Shown piece by piece: positions 53,953 to 64,000 of a stretch of DNA of 64,000 bases. Under the pieces are notes generated by a model. That model searched no databases and had not been told where the DNA came from. It was given only the letters and a program-made list of their open reading frames with translations. A program made the translations under genes and the position numbers. The stretch comes from Symbiodinium natans. Its lineage: Eukaryota > Sar > Dinophyceae > Suessiales > Symbiodiniaceae. Location: positions 192,501 to 256,500 of the forward strand of contig CAJNDS010002771.1 in the NCBI GenBank assembly GCA_905221605.1. The letters run 5' to 3'. Every line of letters begins with the position of its first letter. Position 1 is the stretch's first letter.

Positions 53953-56900
53953 GCCTGCGGCGAGGCATGTGAAGCGCTGGCAGCAGCGATTGGCGAAGGC
54001 AATGAGCAGCAGGTCGATGGCCTCATCACAGCACTGAAGCTGATGATGCCGCCTTGCAGCGGGGCCGAGCAAGCCATGGGGCCCCCTCGGGATGACTTCA
54101 TTCTCAGGTGCTTGCCTTCTTCCCTGCGATCCTGCCTACCTGCCTACCCTCCCAGCATCATCTCCAATTCAGAGAACAGAGAATCGAATTCTAACTTTGT
54201 GGAGAATTGGGGAGTGGGGGTTATAGCAGTATGGTGTATTGGAGGATGTTGGGGTGTTGTCCCGCGTGTGCCTCTTTGTGTTCATTGCCAAAATGTAGAG
54301 CAGGCCAGTACCTCTGACCTAAGAGAACCAAGACGGTGAGTGCCTAGTCTGGCAGAAAGAAAGTAGGACTGAGATTCTGTAGTGGTAGGATGAAGTAGCG
54401 CTGCCCGCTGCCCAGACACGAGTCGGTGGTTCAAGAGGTCTGGGTGGTTGGTGTTCCTTTGCTACTGATTCTGAGTTCCTGGCATCCTCCTTGTTCTTGA
54501 CAGGTGTGCGAGTTTGATGCCTGCCTCTCGTGCTTGTCTTTGTGCCATTTGGTGACTTGTGCTTGGTTCTTGAAGCTGCAGCATCTGAGTGCTCCTATGT
54601 TATGCTGCCGTTCTGTACGTGGTGCAGTCTTCATCGGTCTTCTTTTGTCTCGGGATTGGCGCATGATGTCAAAGATGGGCCGGATGGTTTTCGGCCTTGT
54701 GCCGTGCTTCTGTGGGTCGTAGGCTCCAAGCCTTCCCAAGCAGAGCCTCGAAGAAGGGATGCGATACGGGCCCATAACAGAAGGCCCAACTGCACTTGTT
54801 ATAGGCAGGAGGGACTATGGTATGTACACCGGCATCTGTGTCCTGCACCCTTGCCCGCACTGCCAGTAGAATATGAATCCGTGCAGTTTTCGGCCATTGG
54901 TAAGTCCCTCCACGCAGCACGTGCGGGCGCATGGCCGTTGAAAAGCTTGCTGTTGCAGTGGTTTGCTGTCGGTTCATGCCTATGTATGCATCAGGCCGGA
55001 GGTGCTGCAGTGGTCCGAGCAGGACTTCCTCGGCGGGCTTGAAGAGAACATGCGCATTGTCCAGGAATGTGAGGCCAAGTTTGCGCGAATGATGGCCTCA
55101 CATCCCGAGGTGGGCTTGCTGCACCGGAAGGGGTTCTTTGCTGAGCCGGACAACTGTTCGCTGCAGACAGCCGCTGCTCTCAATGCGTTGCCCACCCTTG
55201 CATTGCCATACTTTGGCCAGCACTGGCGTTCTTGCTCTTGCTGATTGATATGAATTATCATTGTGGCCTAAAGAAGCAGCCAGGCGAGGTACCAAATGCC
55301 CCAGTGGCAGTTCGGCAACTGTGTTTCTAGATTGCGGTTCAAGATAGGCAAAAATGCAAGCAGCAACGGCCCACAAGAAGCGGTCCCCAAATTAGCCACC
55401 TGCCCAGAGCACAATCAATTGAAGATCCCCAAAATATCCCGAACATCTGAGCCAGCCCTCGCACCGCTTCACTTGATCCCCTTCCACAGTTGCCCGACTC
55501 GACCCAACTGCTCCAGTGAGATGCATGATTGCATGATGTCAGCTTCTGAGTATGCTATACTGGTGAGGGCTTCCGTGCACCTGAAGTTCTGGCGGCAGCT
55601 TTGGACCTCGCAGTTGTGTACTTGAAGAACTACGCCTTGGACAAGGCTCCGCAGGGTGTTCGCCGGACAAAAGGGAACCTGCCAGTTGGAGCAGGCCGAT
55701 GCCCTCTATGAGGCCACCAAGCCGCACTGCCTGTCTCGTGGTTTGCCATGGAATGTCAAGTGGTTCCAAGATTGTGCAACATTGAGGCACTGCCCTCAGG
55801 CCATGGCCATGACATGAGCATTGCTGTGACCCACGGTCGTTTCTGGGCATTCCTCTCTCTGGTAGCATGTCGCAGTTACACCGTGCCTGTTGATGATTCA
55901 GCACAGCACCAATCCATGGACGTTTGTCATGAAGGCATCGGCAGCATCATATGTCCATGTAGTCGACAGCCATCGTCGTGCCTAGGTGTAAACAAAATCG
56001 CCAAGCCGAAGCAGCCCCAATGCTGGAAGAAGTTGCCAAACTGACGCCTCCACATGAGGCACGCCGGAATTTTCTGCTGCAGCCCGGCATTTGCTTGCTT
56101 GATTGTGGGTGTGAGTGTGTTTGTCGTTCGTGGGGTGAGCATTCTCCGTGCAGGCGACGCTGCGTAACCTGGGAACCGTATACAATCAGCTTCGAGAGCA
56201 TGATAAAGCCAAAGTTTATTTTGATGCTGCAGCGGAGTTGGTCGGCAAGAGGACCGAACAGGCGCAACACCGAACTACTTATTAACGCCAGCCGCATGTC
56301 TGACCGTCAGCCTGACAGGGCAAGCTCCTGCTTGACAAGGAGGATCTGTGGAACATAGGCTTGGTCCATAAGAACAAGAAAAACTATGAAGAGGCTGCAC
56401 CGATGTTGGAGCAGGCGTTGGAGAAATGGTTAAAAGAGGATCCAGAAGATGATGTCACTCTGGCAAAGCTCTACGACTCAGTGGGCAGCTGCTATGACGA
56501 GATGGGCAGATATGAAGATGCCGTCGATGTTTTGCAGAAAGCCAAAACTCTGTATGACCGAAGTATTGGCACAGAAAGCCCTTTGTACGGCAGCGCACGG
56601 CCCTAAGAAAGAACAGTCGCAAGTTCAGGCGCTGGTCGGCAGCTGGTCGGCAGCTCCAGTCAAGATGGGAGATGCTGGGGGCTGAGGCTTGCGAGCGCCT
56701 GGCCAGAGCGCTTGTGCACGCGGAAGGCTCAGTCTTCTTGGGATCGTATCTGGAAAGTCTTCGACGCCTGGTCGCGACATGGTTGGGTGAATGACTCAGG
56801 CCCGTCAATATCAGGAAGGGCTCGACAACTTGATTGAAGCCTTCACAGTTATTGCACTGCAGGACGCCAGGTTTCATGGAGATAATGGAGCTTCTATTAC

Positions 56901-57216
56901 GACTGCGGTTTTCGAGTGCTTGCAGGATGCAGTGCATCCTACGCCCTTGTTCGAGCTGCTGGGGATTGCCTTGGAGGAGATGGGAAATGTGTGCTGTAGT
57001 GCACAGGCTCGCGTGCAGGCAGCGCATTAGCGAATGTTAACATTGTTCATGCGGAATCCACTGAAGCAGATGCTGCTGCAATGTTAGGCTACGAGTGTTT
57101 GTCTTGTGCAAATGCACATGCACGGCAGCGTCGCCGCAGGAAATTCCCATCACCAAAGAGATTGACACGGCAGAGCTAGCACGGCTGGAGATGCCAATCC
57201 AAGCAGCTGTGAGAAA
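53953..57216 (+). CDS. TPR-repeat protein, about eleven exons
   Basis: A chain of phase-compatible exons. 53953-54107: ACEALAAAIGEGNEQQVDGL, ending DDFILR. 54995-55109: PEVLQWSEQDFLGGLEENMR. About 55590-55653: AAALDLAVVYLKNYALDKA. 55686-55786: EQADALYEATKPHCLSRGLP. 55986-56058: NRQAEAAPMLEEVAKLTPPH. 56154-56261: ATLRNLGTVYNQLREHDKAK. 56319 to about 56597: KNYEEAAPMLEQALEKWLKE and SVGSCYDEMGRYEDAVDVLQ. About 56672-56725: EACERLARALVHAE. 56800-56862: ARQYQEGLDNLIEAFTVIAL. 56926-56988: HPTPLFELLGIALEEMGN. 57140-57216: EIPITKEIDTAELARLEMPI. Several repeats match the TPR pattern (LG.VY...GRY..A). TPRs form protein-binding superhelices. Donors include GC at 55787, 56059 and 56262. The partner is unknown. 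Confidence 0.75.
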
Positions 57217-57579
57217 CATGCCCTGGCCTTGGACTGTGAGATACTAGCTTATGCTTCTTCAAGTGTGTTGGGGATAGATGAAATTGTTACATGCAGTAAG
57301 GAGTGTGTTTTCATACAGTCAGGCCAGCATAACACATCGGGGCGAAAATGGCAACGATGTGTCGAACATTCTTTCTAGCAGCAAGACCCCCTTGGAGTGG
57401 GCTACTGCCTTGTCACAGACGCAGCCTCATGTCAATGCATTCGTGCGGCTATGTACACAACAGCCATATCAAAAGTCAGCTCGAAGGCATTACCGCGGTC
57501 TGGACCAAGACGGCAATTGTGGCGTAATTCTGCTGCATTGGAAGGATAGAAGGTCATGGCCTATCATGCCATGCTCTGC

Positions 57580-58214
57580 GACAAAGCCGCCAGGTCTTGT
57601 TCGAACGGATGGCACGCGCTTTGGTGCTTTGCAGTCAAGCCGGAGGCAATGCGGCTGCACAGGCGGGATCTAGCATGCAATGCTTGAAGGATCTACTTTG
57701 TTCCGCTCACATCGCGCAGTGCAAAGTTGCACAGTCCAGGCACCCGTCGCATTACGAAACCATGTGCTTTCAGATCTGGCAGGCGGCTGCTTCGCAAAGA
57801 CGAGGAACGGCGCGCGCGCTGCTGCGGCATGCCGCCCCATTAGTGGAGGCGGGTGTCCAGAAGTCTTTGCTGGCAGGGTTTTGGCCTTCCTGCTTTGCAG
57901 AGGCAGCCACCCGTGATGGTTTGGCGGATCTTACACATGTCTCTATGCTCATAGAGACGGAGCTGCAAGCGCTGGACAACCAAGATGCTGCAGCACGCCT
58001 AGCGATTGGGCCTGAGTCATCGCCACTTGCTGATGCGCAGCCGCGGATGCCCAGTGCATCCGGCGACGAAGGCGACATCCCCAAACAGCCCAAACAGAGT
58101 CAAGCTGGAGAGATGGACCAGGCATACCAGGCCACCATCCCGGAAGGCACCCAGGTGACATCACAAGCAACCACAACCACCAGCGGAGCAACCGCAACAT
58201 GGCGGCCAAGGTAA
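57580..58214 (+). CDS. possible 3' exons of the TPR gene or a separate helical gene
   Basis: A frame open for 205 codons contains VLFERMARALVL, GNAAAQAGSSMQCLKDLLC, QIWQAAASQRRGTARALLRH, VEAGVQKSLLAGFWPS and SMLIETELQALDNQDAAARL. It then becomes a Pro/Gln/Thr-rich tail ending TSGATATWRPR at the stop at 58212-58214. The helical content is compatible with further TPR-like or other alpha-solenoid sequence. Upstream, near 57500-57590, short pieces could be exons, but their borders are unclear. The long frame may also contain retained introns. Confidence 0.45.
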
Positions 58215-61070
58215 GGCATGGCCAGGTACGGCCTCACCCGAAGCAGATGTGCAGGACAGTTTGTGCGGCTGACCTGAAAGGTCCAGTTTGCCAGGTGAAT
58301 GCTCAGGACGAGTAGCTCGGCTTGTGCCGGACGCATCGCAGCTTCCGCAGCTTCCGCAGCTTCCGCAGCTGCGAGATTGCAGCGGCAGAAGAGAAAGGAC
58401 CGTCTGGCGTTGTTCATCGACTGTGGCACTTGGATGCATGAAGTTGGAACATGCGTGCAGCTTCTGTGCCGTACGAAAGCCTTTGTTCAAGCCATGTAGT
58501 CTTGCCCAAATGGAAGATGACCTGGGGAGCATGCCGCATGAAGCCAACTCATTCAAGCTGCTTGCCAGCACTTTGTTTGGCGACCCTGTTCTCGCGTGAA
58601 GAGAACGCATTCTTAAATGGTCCCCCATGCAGGTAGAGGCCATGGCATCGCGTCCAACCCCCGCGAGACCTGTCATCTCTCGTGTCAAGCTGCCCCAGCC
58701 AGGGCGTGGCCAGGCCAGAGAGACATGAGAGATGAGCGATATGCGACGATACGCGATATGTTGTCTTCGCACGTCTCGAGCTCGGGTCTCTGAAATGAGC
58801 CGCGTCCAAAGTCACAGGTACGCATCGCCGACATCACTGCCGGTTCCGGCTGTGCAGATCCGAGCAGCCGCTCAGGCAGTGCGCGGTCCTTAGCCGCAAG
58901 GTCTGTTCCAACACCGGTCCTCGAATCTTCCCCCAGCGCCTGGGCAGCAAGGAAGTTTTGATGTTGATGCGTCCACGGCAGCATGGCCTTACGGCGCCCT
59001 TGAAACAGCAGCACCATCGTTGCTTTGGGCAGGCGTGGCCCGGCATGTTCGAACTCCAGAGCCAAGAAATCCTGCGGCCACGTTGGAGAGTTTGCACTCG
59101 ATGCCAAGATCGAGCTCAGAGAACGTGCTGGTGGGCTTGTCCAACACCTTGCGGTTCCTGCTATGCACCTGAAAAAGTCATGGATAAATAAATTCCACGC
59201 ATGTCCGCAACGTTTCCACACCCTATTTCAAGTTGCCTGAAGCATGTTGAGACTTAAATCTGGCACAAGTGCTGTGTCGCTGCTGCGCATTGCAGGCACG
59301 GTCCTTACCCCGAACTGCTACATCAACCCTGTCGGAGCACGACCACGATGACCACGCTCCAAGACGCTTGTCACAGAACATGCCCAGGAATAGTGACGGT
59401 ACCATGCTGTGCCACATTGTAGTTGCAGGTGATTAAGCAGCCAAGGTTGTGTTACCAGAGACAGTCCAGCGAGCCGGGGTGGCGTTGACATGCATCTCGT
59501 CTCGGCAGTGCCGTCAAGCCCGAAGATGGTTCTGATTAGGATGCACAAGTGCAGGTGCATGCAGGCGGAGTACTTCCTTTGGAAAGCCACTGATCACTTA
59601 AGTCACCCACCCAGGTTGCTCGCGGCAAGTGTTTGGAGTCTGCCGGACGAGAAGCCTGATGTCGCAGGGCATCCGGCCACAAACAATGGCAAATCCAACA
59701 CACCAGACGCAGGGCAGTCTGCTCTTTTTGGGAGGCGTCAGGACGACGCCAGAGAGAATACTCTTGCGAGGAGCAAGAGAGGTTTGGATGAGGTTACTGG
59801 AGCACATGGAGCACCTGGCTGGAATACACCTCTGGTGGAAGGATCCTTGCTAGGCGAGGCTGTGGCAGAAGGTGCCAGACAAAGACACAGACGACAGCAG
59901 CGTCGGCCAAGTTTCTGGGTGAGATTGTTCATGATCGTATAGAATACAGAATACGAATGAACAACGGGACTGGGACAATTTTTGCAAGAGACAGCTTCGA
60001 CTTAGACATCGGCATACCTATACTATACCACACCCCTTCCGGAAAGGGCCAGATATTTGTTTTGGATAGGGTCCGTCAGTGGCTAAAGGTCGTCCTAAAC
60101 CCAACCCCACAAAATCAAATGTGAGCCTTCCCGTGCATAGCCTTCCAGCTTACTCTGAAACTTCCAGTATGGAAGTCTCTGCCATCTACCAGCTACCTTC
60201 AGCATGATTACCAGCATCAGGCAACGTCTTTTGCCCGCCAACATCTTATTTTCAGGGTCTAAGTCTCGTTTTCCTGGGTCAGTGTGAGGCTTCCTAATTT
60301 CCATGGACGACAAGACAAAAGAAGACTGACGCGGATCTTTCAGAAAAGGCCATGGCCCGCGGGTCCCAACAGCAAGGCCCCTGAGGCATTCGATAGCAAC
60401 TTCGCCATCGGAACAAAAGAATAAAACTCGTGGAGACACTCATGAGCTCAGACAACTGGGCTGGAATGGGAGAGAGAACGAAAGCAGGACCTTGCTGAGC
60501 TACACAGGCGACATCAGGTGACTAGACGATTTTTCAGGGTGGAGACAGTGTCAGAAAGTTCCTGGATGCCCAGCCATTGAGGGTTCCCGAAAAAGGGGAG
60601 GCCGGGGTGATGACCATGTTTCGAGAACGCAATATAAGCTGCCGCTTAATATGTGCTTGCCGCACCCATCTTCCTATTCTTGCTCGCGGACCCCTTTTCA
60701 GTCTCTGTGGCATTGCGGGCCTGAGAAAGCACAAAGGCCCACACCCGGTTTGTTTCCAAACATAGAAACCTGTGGTTGCCCAAGCACTGCGCCAGAGCAG
60801 TCGGTGTGAGAAGAGCGTTCTGCGCTGCACCGAGCGGCTGCGCAAGAGTAGATACTGGTACCTGAACTGGCGGGGATCATTAAAGAACTGATCTGGCATG
60901 CAACTTTTTCCAAAAGCATGCGCTTGAATGCCGTTAATGTGGCCGGAGTCTTGCCAAAAGAGCCTGACCACCATCCCAGGCTTGCGAGCACGCTCCAAAG
61001 AAATCCGCACACAGTCTGAGCCACCGCAACACACCCTGACCGACTCCACAAGCCACAGCGGACAAAGGCT
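58215..61070. other. mostly no gene recognised; weak exon candidates
   Basis: A 9-bp tandem repeat (CTTCCGCAG, four copies) lies near 58336-58372. An exon-like piece after CATGCAG at 58633-58719 reads VEAMASRPTPARPVISRVKL and onward. An open frame at 59490-59942 is Arg/Gly-rich and unrecognised. No domain was identified in the rest. Confidence 0.4.
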
Positions 61071-61077
61071 ACCGCAG

Positions 61078-61188
61078 CTCATTGATGAGATCGAGGGTCA
61101 CTTGCTCCAGCAAACAGTGCGGCCTCCAGAAGATGCAGCTGGCTGGATGCAGGAAACCGCACAGCTGGAGATGTACATGCAGGAGCTC
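61078..61188 (+). CDS. helical exon
   Basis: After ACCGCAG the reading is LIDEIEGHLLQQTVRPPEDA, then AGWMQETAQLEMYMQELF. A splice could also occur at 61152 (GGATGCAG). It is charged and heptad-like. It probably belongs to the gene whose exons appear at 63.6-64 kb, but the distance is large. Confidence 0.4.
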
Positions 61189-61779
61189 TTCCTATCCCAT
61201 CTCATGTGTAATGATTATCGTCTTGCTTTCCCGCCAACTTTCCGTGCTCTGGCAGGAAATGCAGCACTTGTTGACGCAACACCTGGATGATGCTTGGATG
61301 ATTGAGAAAATTATGTTTGTTTCCTGGCCTTGGCAGCTGTGCCTTGACATGCCTATTGTTGGCTTGGTTGTGCGGAGGACATGATTTTGCATATGCTTGA
61401 CATGCGAGGTCCCGGGGCAGTCAGGAAACAGTCGTGTTGCAGGCCGAAATCGGGTACGTGGTGTGGTGCACGGCAAATCGCCCGTCCGCGAGCTCTCAGT
61501 GTTGCGTTCTGCCCTCAAATGCCTGCAATGCGACAGAAAGTGACTAATGAAACCATCGATAAGTAACGCCTAGTGATGTGATACATTCATGTGATGGCCG
61601 AGGAGGTGACAAAGACCTGAGGTGGGCCAGACAGCAGCTCAGGAATTGCGTTTTGTCTGCACCGAATGTCGCAACATGTCTTGCGCTTTGTCGATTGGGA
61701 TTGTTGGCATGTGCCGCCCTAGCAGGAAGAAGTCGCTTGCCCCAGGGAAATTTCAAGCTCCGTAAGGAGCAGGGAAGAT

Positions 61780-62860
61780 TAAACCTTTAAACATTCACCG
61801 GGTTCCAGGACATTTAAACCTGTCTAAACATCTGTGGCAGAGGTTCTCGGCATTCGTCCAAGCATGCGTGGTCGCAAGCCAGCTTTAGACCGAACAAAGT
61901 CAGACCATCGGCGACATGTCTGAAGCTAGGTTACCTAGAGAAATGGTTTAAGCCGGTTTAGACTTCTGGCGATGTGTCTCAAGCCAGCGATTTTAAAACT
62001 CTGTCTCAAGCCATGGGCTCTGCAAATGCTCCCGAAGTTATGATGAAACGGCTTAAAAACTCAACTATATTCCGTTTCCACGCATCCAGAGTCAATTTTC
62101 AACCGTTTAACCGGCACAAACCGTTTCAACCAACAGTAAGGCATCGCGCTACTAGTTTGTCCTTGCTGGAGCTTTGAAGGAGAAGAAGCGTGGCTCGAGA
62201 AGTCAAAACGGTTCAACTCATTAAAACGCTTCAAACCTGGCTTGAGGCATGTCTCAGAGCCTGGAGTGGACCGTTTAAGCGGGTTAAAACGGTTAAACCT
62301 GGCTTGAGATAAGCGGCTCGAAGCCTGGCTTGAGATACTCTCCCGAAGGTCTAAACGGTCTGTGTTTACCGTTTTCCTGACTTATCCCTGTAAATAGTCG
62401 AACGTTTGAGCTTTCAATCCGTCTAATGCGACACAAAGATTTGTGAGCATATTAAGCCTGGATTTTGGAAACGCTTCCGGGGGTGACCGATGAAGGTTGT
62501 AAGCTTTCAATCCTTCAAGCCACGCTACTCTTTTGAATTTGCATGCAGGATGTCACGTCAAGCCTCAGCATGCGTTGGGGTAGATAAGTTCCCAGGGTGA
62601 GTATGAGTTCTGTGAGGGTTGGGAGCTTAGATGGAGTAATGGTTTCAGCCAAGTTTAAACACATGTCTAAGCACACGTGTGCTTAAGTGATTGATTGTTG
62701 AAACCATTCCATGCCTGCAACACATTGACATAAACTGCATGAACTGCTGAAGCATTCTTAGATGCAGGCCCTGGTTGTTTCACATTGCGCGTGTAAGCAC
62801 CGAAAGTTTAAAAACGAAACGCTTCAACGCAATTTCCCGCCCAACCCTGATAAGGAGAAC
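61780..62860. repeat. AAACGGTTTAA / TCTCAAGCC motif-rich region
   Basis: Short related words recur irregularly over about 1 kb: TTTAAACC, GGTTTAAGCCGGTTTAGAC, AACCGTTTAACCGG, GGGTTAAAACGGTTAAACC, and TCTCAAGCC or its complement GGCTTGAGA. The pattern is too diverged to define a unit. It may be a decayed satellite or mobile element. No coding exon was recognised here. Confidence 0.5.
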
Positions 62861-62864
62861 ACCA

Positions 62865-63570
62865 GGACGGCGACTCTCACTTGGTGTCCCCAAAACTCGA
62901 GCCGAAAGTTCACTATGGATCGTACTGTGCCATGTCGGGCTGTCTGGTAGCTTGCGAACATCAATGGCTCGTCTCCTGAAAATGCAAAGCGCAGTGCAAC
63001 AAACATCGGCAGGTTTGACCGGGTGTTCCATCTTGCAAGTGGCAGACATGGTCTGTAACCTGGTGTGAATATGTGTAAGCCCATGTTAGCCATGTTCGCC
63101 CAGGTGAGCGGGAGCATGCCCATCTCCAGCACCTACTGGGAGACGAAGATGCCGAGAGAGTTCTGTTCGCGGAGCTTCGGCAGGCACAAAGGTCTCCAGA
63201 GCCCAACTGTAAGCCATTTTGAGCCTGTCAGCTGGCAGTAGGCCAACGGATACCAGCCAAAAAACCTTTGGCAGACCAGCAAACCCGATCGCCTTAGCTC
63301 GCCGAACCTCAGCATCCAGCACTATCAGCCCGCATAACCACAGAAGCTCACGAACCGCTCCTGTCCGCTGGACTTGACTTGGCAGTGTGTGGAAGCTAGA
63401 AGGCAATCAGCGAGGAACCGAGAACGATGGCCAGCACAGCGGTCCAAGACTTGTTCAGCACTGCATAACTAGGAGCTTTCAGGCTCTGCGAATGCCGTAG
63501 CATTCATGTCTACTAGCAGGGCGGTCATGTGATGCGGTGAAGCACTTTCGTGTTGTACGGGTAGCACTTT
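62865..63570. other. no gene recognised
   Basis: Short ORFs on both strands, no motif. Likely intron or intergenic sequence before the final coiled-coil exons. Confidence 0.4.
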
Positions 63571-63576
63571 GGCCAG

Positions 63577-63740
63577 GTAGAGGTTGCCCTCGAGGAAGAA
63601 AAGCGGAGGTTAAAGAATCTCCAGAAAGAAAGTCACAAGCGCGAGCGAAGCATGGCACGGGCGGCTGAGCGTGCTGGCGGAGGAGAACTTGGTAGTTTGA
63701 ACGTGGATGGAAATGCACGAGCTCTGAAGGAGGCCTTCCA
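63577..63740 (+). CDS. coiled-coil exon
   Basis: After GGCCAG the reading is VEVALEEEKRRLKNLQKESH, then KRERSMARAAERAGGGELGS and DGNARALKEAFQRS. The first half is a strong charged helix. The frame stays open to a TGA at 63825, but the content after about 63740 looks less conserved, so a donor in this area is likely. Confidence 0.6.
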
Positions 63741-63870
63741 GAGAAGCTCTGTGAAGCCTTGTGAACCAGTGAAACGCAGAGCGCAGCGAACGTTGTCAGA
63801 TTTCAGTGTTCAAGCGTCGATTAACTGATTGACTTCCTTGTGTGTCATTGTGCTTACCGCATGTTGCCAG

Positions 63871-64000
63871 GTGAAGAGGCTGGAGGCCGAATTGGAAGTG
63901 TGGCAGATGAAAAACGCATCTCTAACCAAGCAAATCGACGAGTCTACAGCTAGGCTCGAGCAAGCAGTTCAAAACCATGAAAGAGCAGTGTCCAGATGTC
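63871..64000 (+). CDS. coiled-coil exon running off the window end
   Basis: After TTGCCAG the reading is VKRLEAELEVWQMKNASLTK, then QIDESTARLEQAVQNHERAV, open to the end of the window. The heptad-like spacing of Leu and Ile and many charged residues indicate a coiled coil. It is in phase with a continuation of the exon at 63577. The full protein cannot be identified from this fragment. Confidence 0.65.
   Translation, partial: MKRLEAELEVWQMKNASLTKQIDESTARLEQAVQNHERAVSRC

Overview
This window looks like nuclear DNA of a dinoflagellate (Symbiodiniaceae or a relative). The evidence is indirect. Gene density is very low, and the coding sequence is split into short exons bounded by AG acceptors and by GT or GC donors. 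One gene starts with what looks like a bipartite plastid-targeting leader. There are degenerate TTTAGGG-type repeats and a very large microsatellite load. The large LTR retroelement has Ty3/gypsy-like domains of a type I associate with dinoflagellates from memory. No spliced-leader relic, rRNA or tRNA was recognised, so the taxonomic call is an inference.

Layout. 1-1.6 kb and 8.2-8.45 kb: short exons of one or more coiled-coil proteins. 2-11.2 kb: several tandem-repeat arrays, including a composite minisatellite island at 9.6-11.2 kb. 11.2-22.8 kb: mostly non-coding, with two patches of telomere-like repeat, a candidate sperm-tail PG-rich (SHIPPO) repeat gene near 19.7-20.0 kb and a possible minus-strand exon near 16.8 kb. 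22.8-23.29 kb: a TAC/TGCTAC/ACA microsatellite. 23,287-36,226: a complete LTR retrotransposon inserted into that microsatellite. 36.2-37.6 kb: the other side of the microsatellite. 38.6-53 kb: a gene or genes with many short coiled-coil exons, including a recent tandem triplication of a 680-bp exon block. 53.64-58.2 kb: a TPR-repeat gene whose first exon looks like a plastid leader. 61-64 kb: another coiled-coil gene running off the window end.

The retrotransposon is the main find. Its LTRs are 454 and 452 bp and differ by only four substitutions plus three indels. Between them I read, on the plus strand: Gag with a CCHC knuckle; a CCCH zinc finger and DTGA protease; a domain with the HxD...H...R signature of 2-oxoglutarate/Fe(II) dioxygenases; a Ty3-like RT thumb/connection and RNase H; an unrecognised domain with a hydrolase-elbow-like motif; a C4HC3 PHD-type finger; an integrase with a DD35E-type core and GPY/F module; then, out of the usual order, the RT fingers/palm with its FIDD box; an acidic/Trp-rich region; and finally a phospholipase-D-superfamily (HKD) ORF next to the 3' LTR. 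The copy carries many single-base frameshifts and at least one stop, so it is probably inactive or has sequence errors. The domain set suggests an element that reads chromatin, oxidises a substrate and processes nucleic acid, but that joint function is inference.
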